A stretch of 43,695 bases of DNA from Cloacibacillus sp. (GTDB taxonomy: Bacteria; Synergistota; Synergistia; Synergistales; Synergistaceae). Each line of letters begins with the position of its first letter. Positions within the stretch are counted from its first letter, which is position 1. The notes beneath the pieces are model-generated. The model saw only the letters and a program-made list of their open reading frames with translations. It made no database searches and was not told the origin of the DNA. Below are positions 1 to 8,280 of this stretch, piece after piece. The translations under genes were made by a program, and so were the position numbers. Location: contig NZ_JAJBUX010000115.1 of NCBI RefSeq assembly GCF_020860125.1, positions 1 to 43,695 on the forward strand, in the 5' to 3' direction.

Positions 1-86
1 CCTTTGAGCTCTCGCCCGTCGAAGGTGAATGTCACTTCCCGACCGTGTTTGTAGTCCAGTATCGGGTGTCTCTGTATCAGTTCCAT
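1..86 (-). CDS. (2Fe-2S)-binding oxidoreductase subunit, N-terminus only (partial)
   Basis: Only the first 28 codons lie in the window; the rest runs off the left edge. The start is an ATG preceded by a strong AGGAGG ribosome binding site. The peptide begins MELIQRHPIL and contains VTFTFDGREL. This resembles the N-terminus of the small (2Fe-2S) ferredoxin-like subunits, or fused domains, of HcnA / opine-oxidase / D-hydroxyproline dehydrogenase type enzymes, where a beta-strand 'FTFDG' precedes the cluster cysteines. Those enzymes pair such a subunit with a FAD-containing DAO-family beta subunit, and one is encoded upstream in the same operon (1502-2677). The assignment rests on a short peptide plus context and is therefore tentative. 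Confidence 0.55.
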   Translation of the reverse strand, partial: MELIQRHPILDYKHGREVTFTFDGRELK

Positions 87-105
87 GCCCACAGCCTCCT
101 TTTTC

Positions 106-1467
106 CTATATAAACCACGCCGCAAAGCCTATTACGAAGCAAACGACCGTCACAGGCAGCGCGTAGATGGATATCTTTATCGGATTGACGTCTTTCATCA
201 GGACGCCGCCAACGATGCCGGCAACGACGAAGGCCGTGAGGTTCGCCGGAGGCAGCGACTGTCCGGCACAGGCGATGTGCGCGCCGCCGAGCGCCGTAAG
301 TACGGGGTCGACATTGAGATTTTTAACAAGTATCTGGCTTAAGAAAGAAAATATGGTATTCTGCGCCGTCGTCTGCGATCCCGTTATCATGCCGACAAGC
401 CCCATCATCATACCGCCGCCCAGTTTCAGAAGGTGTGGAGAAAGGTTCGTCGTGTAAGCCGTTATTTTAGCGATCATGCCCGATGCGTAGAAGGAGCCAA
501 GCATTATACCGGCGCAGACCTGTATGGCCACCGTCTTCCCAACGCCGCTGATGCCGGATTTTAGTACCGATACGCCCTCTTTAAAGACGGCGGGGAAGCA
601 GAAGCTGGCAATGATCGCGGCAATAATCGCCTGATTCGTGCGGCTTGCGCCGCTGAGGTTGAACATGTTCCTCAGTATCGGAATATCTTTGAAGAGTTCC
701 AGAACCGGGTCTATTATTAGCAGCAGCTCTACTTTGAAACCAGTGCGGAGGACCACAATCAGGATGAGTATGCCGAGCGGTATCAGAAGGGGCCATTCTT
801 CGGCGAATATCTGCCCGGCGCGGCGCTCCGGTACCGCCGTCTTTGAGCGCATCTCTTTCGGTATGAAGCGCACCGCGACGAAGGCACCCACCACGACACA
901 AACGCCCACCGTCAGATACCCCAGCTTGAGCACAGGATCGACATCGACCCCGACAAGGCTCGCCGAGAGGAAGAATCCCTGCGTGATCGGAGGCATGAGC
1001 GAACCGAGAATGCCGCCCATCATAATGATGGAGCCTATCTTGTCCGGTTCGATGTCCAGGTCGTCCATCGCATTGACCACGAGTATTCCGATAACGGTGC
1101 AGGAGGCGATGGCGTCGCCAAGGAGCGAGCCGGCGATGACCAATGTAAGAAAGATAGAGATGATAAGCCCCTTCGGACGTCTCCCCACAGAGGCCTTGAG
1201 GCAGCCAAGGACCGTGTCGATGGTACCCAGCTTAACCTGTGTCTGAGCGTAGATGCTGCCGAATATGGAGAGGCCGATGACCCACGCGATGCGCTCGATG
1301 CCACTGAGCAGCGCGCCGGGAATAACCTCCGGCGATACCCCGCCCATGGCGAGCGCGGTGGCTGAGCAGAGTAAAAGAGCGAGAATGATGTTGTATTTTT
1401 TTATCGCCTTTATCGGAATCAGAACGATGCCAAAGAGTACTATCAACGGTACTATTACAGATAACAT
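106..1467 (-). CDS. Ion-transporter-superfamily permease (TRAP large-subunit/CitM-like)
   Basis: A 453-residue very hydrophobic protein with about a dozen predicted membrane segments. It has a Gly/Pro-rich re-entrant motif (GSLMPPITQGFF, about residue 155) in the first half. A second Gly-Gln-rich loop near the end (GSQTTAQNT, AGQSLPPANL) resembles the paired hairpins of DctM-like and CitMHS-like anion transporters. It has the length of a TRAP large permease, but no DctP or DctQ gene is beside it, so it may work alone as a secondary carrier. The start ATG has an AAGGAGGT site six bases upstream. It lies 34 bases downstream of the FAD oxidase in the same operon, so its substrate is probably the oxidase substrate or a precursor; that is inference. 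Confidence 0.7.
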   Translation of the reverse strand: MLSVIVPLIVLFGIVLIPIKAIKKYNIILALLLCSATALAMGGVSPEVIPGALLSGIERIAWVIGLSIFGSIYAQTQVKLGTIDTVLGCLKASVGRRPKGLIISIFLTLVIAGSLLGDAIASCTVIGILVVNAMDDLDIEPDKIGSIIMMGGILGSLMPPITQGFFLSASLVGVDVDPVLKLGYLTVGVCVVVGAFVAVRFIPKEMRSKTAVPERRAGQIFAEEWPLLIPLGILILIVVLRTGFKVELLLIIDPVLELFKDIPILRNMFNLSGASRTNQAIIAAIIASFCFPAVFKEGVSVLKSGISGVGKTVAIQVCAGIMLGSFYASGMIAKITAYTTNLSPHLLKLGGGMMMGLVGMITGSQTTAQNTIFSFLSQILVKNLNVDPVLTALGGAHIACAGQSLPPANLTAFVVAGIVGGVLMKDVNPIKISIYALPVTVVCFVIGFAAWFI

Positions 1468-1501
1468 TTCAAGACCTCCTTATGATGGGATTTCAGTCTC
1501 C

Positions 1502-2677
1502 TCAGTGTTTTTCAATCTTGCGGTCCACCGCGAAGGGGGTAAGGTCGACTCCTGTGCTGCCGTCAACGACCAGCTCGGCGATTGTCTTTCCGGTGATCGG
1601 GGCGTAGGCGATGCCGTCGCCCTCATGCCCCGCCGCGATGAATAACCCTTTGTGTTCCGGCACCGCTCTCATGAAGGCTTTGCCGTCCGGGGTGTAGGGG
1701 CGCAGCCCCGCAAATGTGCGTACCGCTCTGATACGCTTCAGGGCGGGAACGATGCGCGCCGCGTGCTGCGTCACCGCACGCACGCCAGCGACCGTCGTGG
1801 AACGGTCGGCGCCGACAAATTCACGCGTGCTTCCGATCAGCAGGCCGCCTTCCGCCGTCTGTTCAAGCGCCATGCCGACGCCGAGGCGTATAGATTCGTC
1901 GGAGGAGCCCTCCAGAAGTTCCGGATGGTATTTCGCGGCGATATAGCGCGAGCAGAGCATCACATGATAAATCAACGGGTTAACAGGTTCGGTAATGACA
2001 AGCTGCCCCCTGCGGGGGATTATTGGCAGCTCGCAGCCGATCTTTGCGAACAGCTCAGGAGCGCCGATGCTGTTGCAGACGACTACGTTATCGGCGTACA
2101 GGCTGTCGCCGCCGCATCTTACGCCGATCACGTGCTCCTTGTCCCGTATAAAATCCGTCGCTTTTTTATGTTTTTTGACGCGCAGGCCAAGTCTTTTTGC
2201 CGCCGTTATATATCCGTTTACCATGTAGAGAGGGTTTACCTGCGCGTCGCGCGTGCTGATAGTAGCGCCGACGATGTGCTTTGAAAGTGCGGGTTCAACG
2301 ATTCTCGCTTCATCACCGGAGATGAGCGATACATCAAGTCCAAGATCCTTCTGCTTCGACATAAATATCTTCATCGCCTCGAGCTCCTCTTCGCGCTCGA
2401 TGATAATCATACCGCCGCAGTGGCTGTAGCCAATATCGTAGTCGAGCTCTTCCGAGAGGGTCCGGTAAAGTATCTCGGAGGCGAGGGCCATCGTCAGGTG
2501 CGGCCCGGGGCTCTTGGATTGAAGTATGACGAACCCGTCGCAGGCCGACGAAGCTCCGCAGCCCAGCGTGCCGGCCTCAAGCATCAGAACAGAGGCGCCC
2601 TTTTTCGTTAAATTGTAGGCAACAGAGGAACCGATTACACCGGAACCTATTACAATGACATCCGCGTTCTTTTCCAT
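1502..2677 (-). CDS. FAD-dependent amino-acid oxidase/dehydrogenase, DAO family (beta-subunit type)
   Basis: 391 residues, the usual length for sarcosine oxidase beta, HcnC and D-hydroxyproline dehydrogenase beta subunits. The N-terminus carries the dinucleotide-binding fold VIVIGSGVIGSSVAYNL (residues 8-24), followed by an acidic strand end (LMLEAG). The C-terminal part has the FAD-contacting GLRPYTPDGKA and AAGHEGDGIAYAP segments typical of the DAO family. It would oxidise a secondary or D-amino acid at the C-N bond and pass electrons to a partner rather than necessarily to oxygen. A (2Fe-2S) subunit begins at 86, consistent with a multi-subunit dehydrogenase. It sits 18 bases downstream of the TPP enzyme gene. 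The substrate cannot be read from sequence. Confidence 0.8.
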   Translation of the reverse strand: MEKNADVIVIGSGVIGSSVAYNLTKKGASVLMLEAGTLGCGASSACDGFVILQSKSPGPHLTMALASEILYRTLSEELDYDIGYSHCGGMIIIEREEELEAMKIFMSKQKDLGLDVSLISGDEARIVEPALSKHIVGATISTRDAQVNPLYMVNGYITAAKRLGLRVKKHKKATDFIRDKEHVIGVRCGGDSLYADNVVVCNSIGAPELFAKIGCELPIIPRRGQLVITEPVNPLIYHVMLCSRYIAAKYHPELLEGSSDESIRLGVGMALEQTAEGGLLIGSTREFVGADRSTTVAGVRAVTQHAARIVPALKRIRAVRTFAGLRPYTPDGKAFMRAVPEHKGLFIAAGHEGDGIAYAPITGKTIAELVVDGSTGVDLTPFAVDRKIEKH

Positions 2678-2695
2678 AATGGATAAAACCCTCCC

Positions 2696-4402
2696 TTAAT
2701 AATGGTTTTTCATGCCCTTTTCGCGCGCCTTCTCCGCCCAGCCCGGCACGGGGGGGACACACTCGTCTTCCGGAGCGCAGACTATTTCGAGAAATGCGAC
2801 GCCTTCCTTTGCGAACAGCTCTTTAAGACGTTCGCTGAGACTGTCACCCTCTTCAAGGCGAGCGGCGGGGATTCCGAATCCTTCGACGATCTTCACGTAA
2901 TCGATATCCGCAAACTCGGTGGCAAACGGCTCATTGCCGTATGCCATATCGTTCGATACACGTATCCAGCCAAAGGAATGGTTGTTGATGAGTATCACCT
3001 TTATATTGCCGCCAGTCCTCGCGAGCGTCTCGTACTCTCCCGCGCAGAAGCCGAAGCTGCCGTCTCCCGTGATATGCACGATCGTGCTCTCGGGAGAGGC
3101 CTTTGCCGCGCCCATCGCCGCGGCGGTGGCGTATCCAAGGGAGCCCTGCGCGAAGTTGCAGACAAAGTCGCGGCGTCCGCCGCTTGACTTTATGAAACCG
3201 GCGGGATAGACGGCGCTGATTCCCGGATCGACAACAAGGATCGAATCCTTCGGCATCTCACTTTCCGTCTCCTTCACGAGCCGCACGGGGTCGCAGGGAA
3301 CATTCGACATATCAAGCGCGCGCTCTACCGCGAGCGTATAGTCCGCCTTATCTTTTTTGAGCTTCTCAATATTGGCATGGCTGCCGCAGATATAATCCCT
3401 GTCGGCGTCAAGCAGCGAGGCGAGCGTGGCTTTCGCGTCGCCGAGCATCGTGACCGTCACGGGGTAGTTGTTGCCAAGCTCGGCCTCGTTGATATCAAGC
3501 TGTATCATCGGAACGGCGGCCTCTTTTGCTGGGAACTTCCAGCTCGCGGTACCGGCAGAGTCTGTGCTGGAACCGACGAAGAAAATCAGGTCGGCGTCCC
3601 GCATGAGGGCGTTGGCGACGCTGTTTGCGCCACGTGCGCCGACGATGCCTCCGGAATAATCGGAAGATTCACTGATGATTCCCTTTCCGTTGATCGTCGT
3701 CAGCACCGCTAGTCCATATTTTTCCGCAGTTTTTTCCACCTCGGCCCAGGCGCCGGACAGCAGCGCCCCCTGCCCGCAGATCATCACGCCGCGTTTTGAA
3801 GCGTGAAGAAGTCCGGCCGCGGCGGAGATATCCTCCTGTGAGGCGCGAAAACGCTTGCCGGGACAGGCGGCGAATTCCGGCTGCGCATATAAATCTTTCA
3901 CTTCGGCATCTTCTTTCAGCACATCCTGCGGGAGACGGATATGCACAGGGCCGGGGCGGCCGCTCGTCGCAAGACGGAAGGCGCGGCGGATGATAAATGG
4001 AATATCCGCTGCCTTATATACGTTGAAGGTATCTTTTACAAATGCTTTGAACATGCTGTTCTGGTCCGCTCCGGTAAGCATGTTGTGTTTTTCCCCGTTC
4101 AGCGGGATATCGGAGGTGATAACGATAAGCGGGATGGAGGAGCTGTACGCCTCAACGACGCCCGGCAGCATGTGCGGCGCGCCGACGCTGGGCCCCTCGC
4201 ATACGCCCGGTCTGCCGCTGACCTTTGCGTAGCCGTCTGCCATAAAGACCGCGTTTCTTTCGTCGCGCACCATTACATGTTCTATGCCCTCGAACCGTTT
4301 CCACTCGTCGTACCACCCAAGAGTGGTCTCGCCGGGCAGGCCGAAAACATATTCGACCTTGTAAAGCTTTAACATCTCCAAAAGTATCTTTCCGCACTTC
4401 AT
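2696..4402 (-). CDS. Thiamine-diphosphate-dependent enzyme, acetolactate synthase/2-oxoacid decarboxylase family
   Basis: 568 residues with the three-domain architecture of the AHAS/POX/benzoylformate decarboxylase family. The N-terminal pyrimidine-binding domain has the conserved glutamate in VMVRDERNAVFMADGYAK (around residue 47). A central Rossmann-like domain follows. The C-terminal domain has the TPP/Mg motif GDGSFGF ... INNHSFGW. It is not the biosynthetic enzyme: a clear ilvB is present at 34658-36340 in an ilv operon. First gene of an operon with an amino-acid oxidase, a permease and a (2Fe-2S) subunit, so a plausible role is decarboxylation or carboligation of the 2-oxoacid made by the oxidase. 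The start ATG has an AAGGAGG site 10 bases upstream. Confidence 0.8.
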   Translation of the reverse strand: MKCGKILLEMLKLYKVEYVFGLPGETTLGWYDEWKRFEGIEHVMVRDERNAVFMADGYAKVSGRPGVCEGPSVGAPHMLPGVVEAYSSSIPLIVITSDIPLNGEKHNMLTGADQNSMFKAFVKDTFNVYKAADIPFIIRRAFRLATSGRPGPVHIRLPQDVLKEDAEVKDLYAQPEFAACPGKRFRASQEDISAAAGLLHASKRGVMICGQGALLSGAWAEVEKTAEKYGLAVLTTINGKGIISESSDYSGGIVGARGANSVANALMRDADLIFFVGSSTDSAGTASWKFPAKEAAVPMIQLDINEAELGNNYPVTVTMLGDAKATLASLLDADRDYICGSHANIEKLKKDKADYTLAVERALDMSNVPCDPVRLVKETESEMPKDSILVVDPGISAVYPAGFIKSSGGRRDFVCNFAQGSLGYATAAAMGAAKASPESTIVHITGDGSFGFCAGEYETLARTGGNIKVILINNHSFGWIRVSNDMAYGNEPFATEFADIDYVKIVEGFGIPAARLEEGDSLSERLKELFAKEGVAFLEIVCAPEDECVPPVPGWAEKAREKGMKNHY

Positions 4403-4447
4403 ACCATTGCCGCCTCCTTGTTCATCGTTTTTGATTTCTATATTCTA

Positions 4448-4464
4448 TTAATGCTGATCATTAA
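4448..4464. promoter_or_regulatory. Inverted repeat, possible operator upstream of the TPP operon
   Basis: TTAATG-ctgat-CATTAA has perfect 6-bp arms and a 5-bp spacer. It lies about 45 bases upstream of the TPP gene start and just downstream of a second candidate promoter with an extended -10 on the minus strand (TGCTATAAT, + strand 4471-4479). The position and the divergent FCD regulator make it a reasonable operator candidate, but AT-rich sequence gives such palindromes easily. Confidence 0.35.
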
Positions 4465-4635
4465 AGATTAATTATAGCAATCGTCAAATATCTACAACGC
4501 GGATTTTTGACAAAAATCACCCCTATTAGCGCACTTTAAGCCTTTATATGCGCCAATATTAACTATTTCTATTAAAAATTATTGTCGTTATTAATTTTAT
4601 TTCCGCACTCACATTAATCATTGATGAGCAACTAT

Positions 4636-4664
4636 AATATAGATATTATTAGACAACTTGTCAA
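4636..4664 (-). promoter_or_regulatory. Promoter of the TPP enzyme-oxidase-permease operon
   Basis: On the minus strand TTGACA (4659-4664) is followed by a 17-base spacer and TATATT (4636-4641). This would give a leader of about 225 bases before the ATG at 4402. The rest of 4403-4807 is AT-rich and holds no gene; it is the divergent control region between this operon and the FCD regulator. Confidence 0.5.
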
Positions 4665-4738
4665 TAGATTCAAAAAATATTTTTTTAAAATTTTCTGTGT
4701 AGACTTTTGTTTATAAAAAGATTCAATTAACAGAGCTA

Positions 4739-4767
4739 TTGACGGGAATGCGGACGGAAGATAGCAT
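4739..4767 (+). promoter_or_regulatory. Promoter of the FCD regulator gene
   Basis: TTGACG (4739-4744), 17-base spacer, TAGCAT (4762-4767). Transcription would begin near 4775, downstream of the frame's first possible start at 4739, which supports translation from GTG 4808. Confidence 0.45.
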
Positions 4768-4807
4768 AATATTCATAATTATGACAATCGTAACGGAGGA
4801 TAACCGC

Positions 4808-5539
4808 GTGGCTCTCACTGATCTTGAATACAACCTGCTTGATATAATAGAGGGCAGCGCCTCCCCGCTGGGTTCCAACGCCCTTGCGCTCAAACTGAAG
4901 GGACGGGAGATAACCGTAAGCGCGCCGACCGTGGGACGCTGCCTGGCCAGCCTCGAAGAGGCGGGATATCTTATCTCCGTAGAGAACAGAGGCCGGATAA
5001 TATCGGAAGAGGGAAGGTCCGTACTATATCGCCATCACCTGCAGCAAAACCTCAGCGACGCCACGCAGAATGTCGTCGACATCCTCGGCAGCAGCGGTTC
5101 GGCAAACATCCAAAAACTGATAGACGTAGTGACGACAAGACAGGCCCTTGAGCGGAAGGCCGCCTGGCTCGCCGCGAAAAACGCAACGGCGGAAGAGATC
5201 ACGACGATCTGTACCTATGGTGATATCCTCGACACGCTTCTAAAAGATATCCACGATTCGCACGGCAAGAACCACCAGGCGGCGATGGGGCGGCTCTTTC
5301 ACGAGACGATCGCCAAGGCGGGCAAAAACGAGGTACTTGCCGCGATGATACATCTCGTCAATCAGGACATCGCGGCCCGAGATTTCCTCGTCGTCCTGCT
5401 CGAACAGACAAATTACTCATTCGGCCTCGGCCACGCGGCGATCGCAAGGGCGATAAAAAACAGGGACCCGGAGCTCGCCCGGGCTCTCGCGGAAGAACAT
5501 ACCCAGAAAATTTTAGACGCCCTCAGCCTTTTACTCTAG
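4808..5539 (+). CDS. FCD-domain transcriptional regulator (GntR-like), divergent to the catabolic operon
   Basis: 243 residues when started at GTG 4808, which has GGAGGA seven bases upstream; the open frame continues upstream to 4739 but that part overlaps the likely promoter. Residues 1-70 form a winged-helix-like domain (SAPTVGRCLASLEEAGYLI). It is less like a textbook GntR helix-turn-helix than the regulator at 32175. The C-terminal two thirds is an all-helical FCD effector domain, with RQALERKAAWLAAKNAT, acidic and histidine positions (FHETIAKAG, HLVNQD) and the final EHTQKIL helix. FCD proteins bind small carboxylates and usually repress neighbouring catabolic operons. Here the divergent TPP/oxidase/permease operon is the obvious target. 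Confidence 0.75.
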   Translation: MALTDLEYNLLDIIEGSASPLGSNALALKLKGREITVSAPTVGRCLASLEEAGYLISVENRGRIISEEGRSVLYRHHLQQNLSDATQNVVDILGSSGSANIQKLIDVVTTRQALERKAAWLAAKNATAEEITTICTYGDILDTLLKDIHDSHGKNHQAAMGRLFHETIAKAGKNEVLAAMIHLVNQDIAARDFLVVLLEQTNYSFGLGHAAIARAIKNRDPELARALAEEHTQKILDALSLLL

Positions 5540-5674
5540 AGGATAGTCATTCACAGGTCTAACCGGTATTAGTCTAACAAAAAGACAGTGAATACCATTG
5601 AAAAATATTTGTTCGCGAACCGCTGCCTCGTCTCCCATTTCCCCTCGCTATTGGCAAAACGGCCTTTCTTTTTA

Positions 5675-5683
5675 TGTTATAAT
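5675..5683 (+). promoter_or_regulatory. Extended -10 promoter element of the MATE gene
   Basis: TGTTATAAT is an extended -10 element. Transcription would start about 5690, only some 10 bases before the AGGGA ribosome-binding sequence at 5701. This fits a translation start near 5713-5718 rather than the first ATG at 5755. Confidence 0.45.
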
Positions 5684-5754
5684 GGCGTGATTACCAATGA
5701 AGGGATGTTTTTATCATTAACTCGTCAACATTAAAGGAAGAACAGCACAGGCGC

Positions 5755-7095
5755 ATGGGGAAAGAGCCCATACCGAAGCTCATTCTGAGTTTCGCGCTGC
5801 CGGCCATCATCGGCATGATCGCCGGCGCTATTTATAATATAGTCGACCGTATCTTCGTCGGGCGCTACGTCGGTTCGGTAGGGCTCGCCGCGATCACGGT
5901 AAGTTTTCCGATGATGATGATGCTGATGGCCTTCACGCTGCTCATCTGTGTCGGCGGCGCCTCCAGGGTCTCGATCCTCTTCGGCGCGAACAAACGGCGC
6001 CCCGCGGAACAGGCGCTGACGACGACGTTCGTCCTGTTGGCAATCGTCGGCGCGGCCTCCATCGCCACGAGCTTTTTCGCGACAGACACAATGCTGCGCC
6101 TCGCAGGAGGCTCAGGAGAGGTGCTCGAAATGGCGCGCCCCTATCTGCGAATCATCCTGCTCGGAGCGCCCTTCGCGCTCTTCGGCTTCGGCGCTAATTT
6201 CCTCGTGCGCGCCAGCGGAAACCCGAAGTACGCAATGTGCACGCAGATAGTCGGCGCGGTGAGCAACGTCCTTTTCGACGCCTTTTTCATCATCACGCTC
6301 GATATGGGCGTCGAGGGAGCCGCCTACGGCACCGTGCTCGCGCAGGCCGTCTCCGCGATATTCGGACTCTCCTTCTTCTGGCGCAGGGAGGCCCCGCTGC
6401 GCATCCGCGCGCACTTTATCGGGCTGCCGCGCTGGGAGGTCTTTAAGAGGATCTGCGCAGTCGGCAGCGCTCCATTTTTCATGGAGCTCTCTTTTGTCTG
6501 CTATATGACGCTGATGAACCAGCTGATCATAAAGTACGGCGGCGACGACGGGCTTTCGGCGATGGGAATATTCCTCAGCCTCGATTCGCTGCTCTTCCTG
6601 CCCGCGATGGCCATCGGCGAGGCCTCGCAGCCGATCGTCGGCTATAATTACGGCGCCGGCATGCCGCAGCGCGTGACAAAGGCGATTTACTGCGCCCTCG
6701 GCATGGCGGTAGGATTTTATATCATCAGCTTTACCCTCGCGGAGATATTCGCGGAACCTCTGACGCGCCTCTTTACGAACGACCCCGCGCTACTTGCGAT
6801 CGGCGTCCCCGGGATGCGAGTCGGCTATGTCGGACTTCCCTTTATGGGAGTAACGATCGTCACCAACTCGGCGCTCCAGGGGCTGGGTAAGGGTTTTGCC
6901 TCGCTCGTCCTCTCCTTCTGCCGCCATGTGCTCTGTATGTTCATCCCGCTGATAATACTGCCGCGCATCTTTGGGCTGCTGGGAGTCTGGATGTCCTTCC
7001 CCTGCGGCGATATCGGCGGATGTGTGATATCCTCCGGCTTCCTCATCTGGATAATACGCTGGCTCAAGAGCCCGGAGGCGCTGGTGGTAAAATAG
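5755..7095 (+). CDS. MATE family multidrug/toxin exporter
   Basis: 446 residues, 12 predicted membrane segments in two homologous halves. The N-terminal signature KLILSFALPAIIGMIAGAIYNIVDRIFVGRYVG is characteristic of MATE exporters of the DinF/NorM superfamily. The second half repeats the pattern (AIGEASQPIVGYNYGAG). Such proteins extrude cationic drugs or metabolites using a Na+ or H+ gradient. The coordinates use the first ATG, which has no ribosome binding site at normal distance. The frame is open upstream and encodes a MATE-like extension (NSSTLKEEQHRR) with no ATG, GTG or TTG. The only well-placed Shine-Dalgarno (5699-5705) would serve an ATC or ATT at 5713-5718. The gene stands alone. 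Confidence 0.9.
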   Translation: MGKEPIPKLILSFALPAIIGMIAGAIYNIVDRIFVGRYVGSVGLAAITVSFPMMMMLMAFTLLICVGGASRVSILFGANKRRPAEQALTTTFVLLAIVGAASIATSFFATDTMLRLAGGSGEVLEMARPYLRIILLGAPFALFGFGANFLVRASGNPKYAMCTQIVGAVSNVLFDAFFIITLDMGVEGAAYGTVLAQAVSAIFGLSFFWRREAPLRIRAHFIGLPRWEVFKRICAVGSAPFFMELSFVCYMTLMNQLIIKYGGDDGLSAMGIFLSLDSLLFLPAMAIGEASQPIVGYNYGAGMPQRVTKAIYCALGMAVGFYIISFTLAEIFAEPLTRLFTNDPALLAIGVPGMRVGYVGLPFMGVTIVTNSALQGLGKGFASLVLSFCRHVLCMFIPLIILPRIFGLLGVWMSFPCGDIGGCVISSGFLIWIIRWLKSPEALVVK

Positions 7096-7125
7096 GCGAA
7101 AGTGCCGTCGCCGCATAGGCGAAGG

Positions 7126-8277
7126 CTAGATAACGACGATCTCTCCGGGCGGGGCGGACAGCAGTTCCGCCTCGCCCTCAGTCGACAGGTACGAGAGGCA
7201 GGAGGTAATTTTCGCGCCGTCAGGCAGGGTGACAACGGGATGAATGTTAAAGCGCATGCCGGGCCGGATCGTTATCCTCTCGTCGCCGCTGATCCGCGGC
7301 GGCTCCCAGGCGTCCAGTCCCTGCGAGTGGCCTACGCAGGGCGAGGGACCGTCGTTTTTACGGCAATAACCATATTCCGCCAGTACATTCTGCGCGGCGT
7401 CTGCAAGCCGTGAGACGGGAACGCCGGGCCTTATGGCGTAAGCTGCCGCCTTCTGCGCCGCCGTTACCGCTCTGTAGGCTTCGACGTATTCGTCTTTAGG
7501 CCTGCCCAGGGAGACCAGCTGGGTGATTTCGCTGAAATAACCTCCGCGGCATGAATGCTCAAGCACGACATAGTGATAGTCCCCCTGCCGCCAGCGGCGT
7601 GGACGCGCCCTTGAGGCGGCGAGGAAGCCGAGGGCAGGAACTTTCGCGGACGACGTCATCCAATAAAGGTCTTCCGCGCCGTTCTGCAACGCATAGTAAG
7701 AGGCGTCGCTGACTGCGTCCAGTTCGCTGCCGCCCGCCGCGATATTTCCAAGATACCGCTTGAGGACAGATTCATTTAATTTTACCGCCTCTTTGATGAG
7801 GGCTGTCTCCGCCGGGCTCTTGAGCATCCTCATGCGGTCAAGTACGGCGGTGAGGTTTTTCGTTTTGATACTGCCAAGGCGGCTCTGGAAAGATAGACAG
7901 AACGACGCTGATATTCCCCTGCTCCAGGCGGTACCGGCGGTTTTACAGCCGATATCGTTCAGGAAAGATACCACGCAGGCGGCGGGGTCCGCTGCATATT
8001 CGCCCTCTGGTATGAGCCTCGCCTCGTCAACGACGCCGAAGGCTTTCGCGTAATCGGCCCCGCAGCCGTCATGCGTAAAGAGCACGACCGGCCCCCGGCG
8101 GGGGATCACAAGGTATTCCTCAAAGACCGGAAGGTAATAATTTATCAGATAACGGAATATCCCCCTCGTATCTATCTGCGCCGAGGCGCCGACGCAGAGG
8201 GCGTCCACATCCATCTCCGCCATCGTGTAGCGCAGATATTCCTGCCGCTGCCGGATCTCCTCTTTTGTTATATGCAT
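7126..8277 (-). CDS. M24-family (pita-bread fold) hydrolase, creatinase-like, probably not a metal aminopeptidase
   Basis: 383 residues with the two-domain plan of creatinase/prolidase (M24B). An N-terminal domain runs to about residue 150 and the catalytic domain begins at RMRMLKSPAETALIKEA. In metal-dependent M24 peptidases five ligands (D, D, H, E, E) hold two metals. Here the corresponding positions read E240, E250, H317, H346 and T358, so the dinuclear site is mostly lost. Glu at the second Asp position is as in creatinase, which works without metal. The gene follows dctM by three bases and belongs to a TRAP operon, so it likely hydrolyses a C-N bond in the imported compound. Ectoine hydrolase (DoeA), another M24 member linked to TRAP transporters, is an alternative analogy. 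Confidence 0.75.
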   Translation of the reverse strand: MHITKEEIRQRQEYLRYTMAEMDVDALCVGASAQIDTRGIFRYLINYYLPVFEEYLVIPRRGPVVLFTHDGCGADYAKAFGVVDEARLIPEGEYAADPAACVVSFLNDIGCKTAGTAWSRGISASFCLSFQSRLGSIKTKNLTAVLDRMRMLKSPAETALIKEAVKLNESVLKRYLGNIAAGGSELDAVSDASYYALQNGAEDLYWMTSSAKVPALGFLAASRARPRRWRQGDYHYVVLEHSCRGGYFSEITQLVSLGRPKDEYVEAYRAVTAAQKAAAYAIRPGVPVSRLADAAQNVLAEYGYCRKNDGPSPCVGHSQGLDAWEPPRISGDERITIRPGMRFNIHPVVTLPDGAKITSCLSYLSTEGEAELLSAPPGEIVVI

Positions 8278-8280
8278 GGC

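Noticed and set aside
5697..5720. A seven-codon ORF (MKGCFYH) just before the MATE gene as a regulatory upstream ORF
   Set aside because: It overlaps the Shine-Dalgarno and has none of its own; most likely chance.
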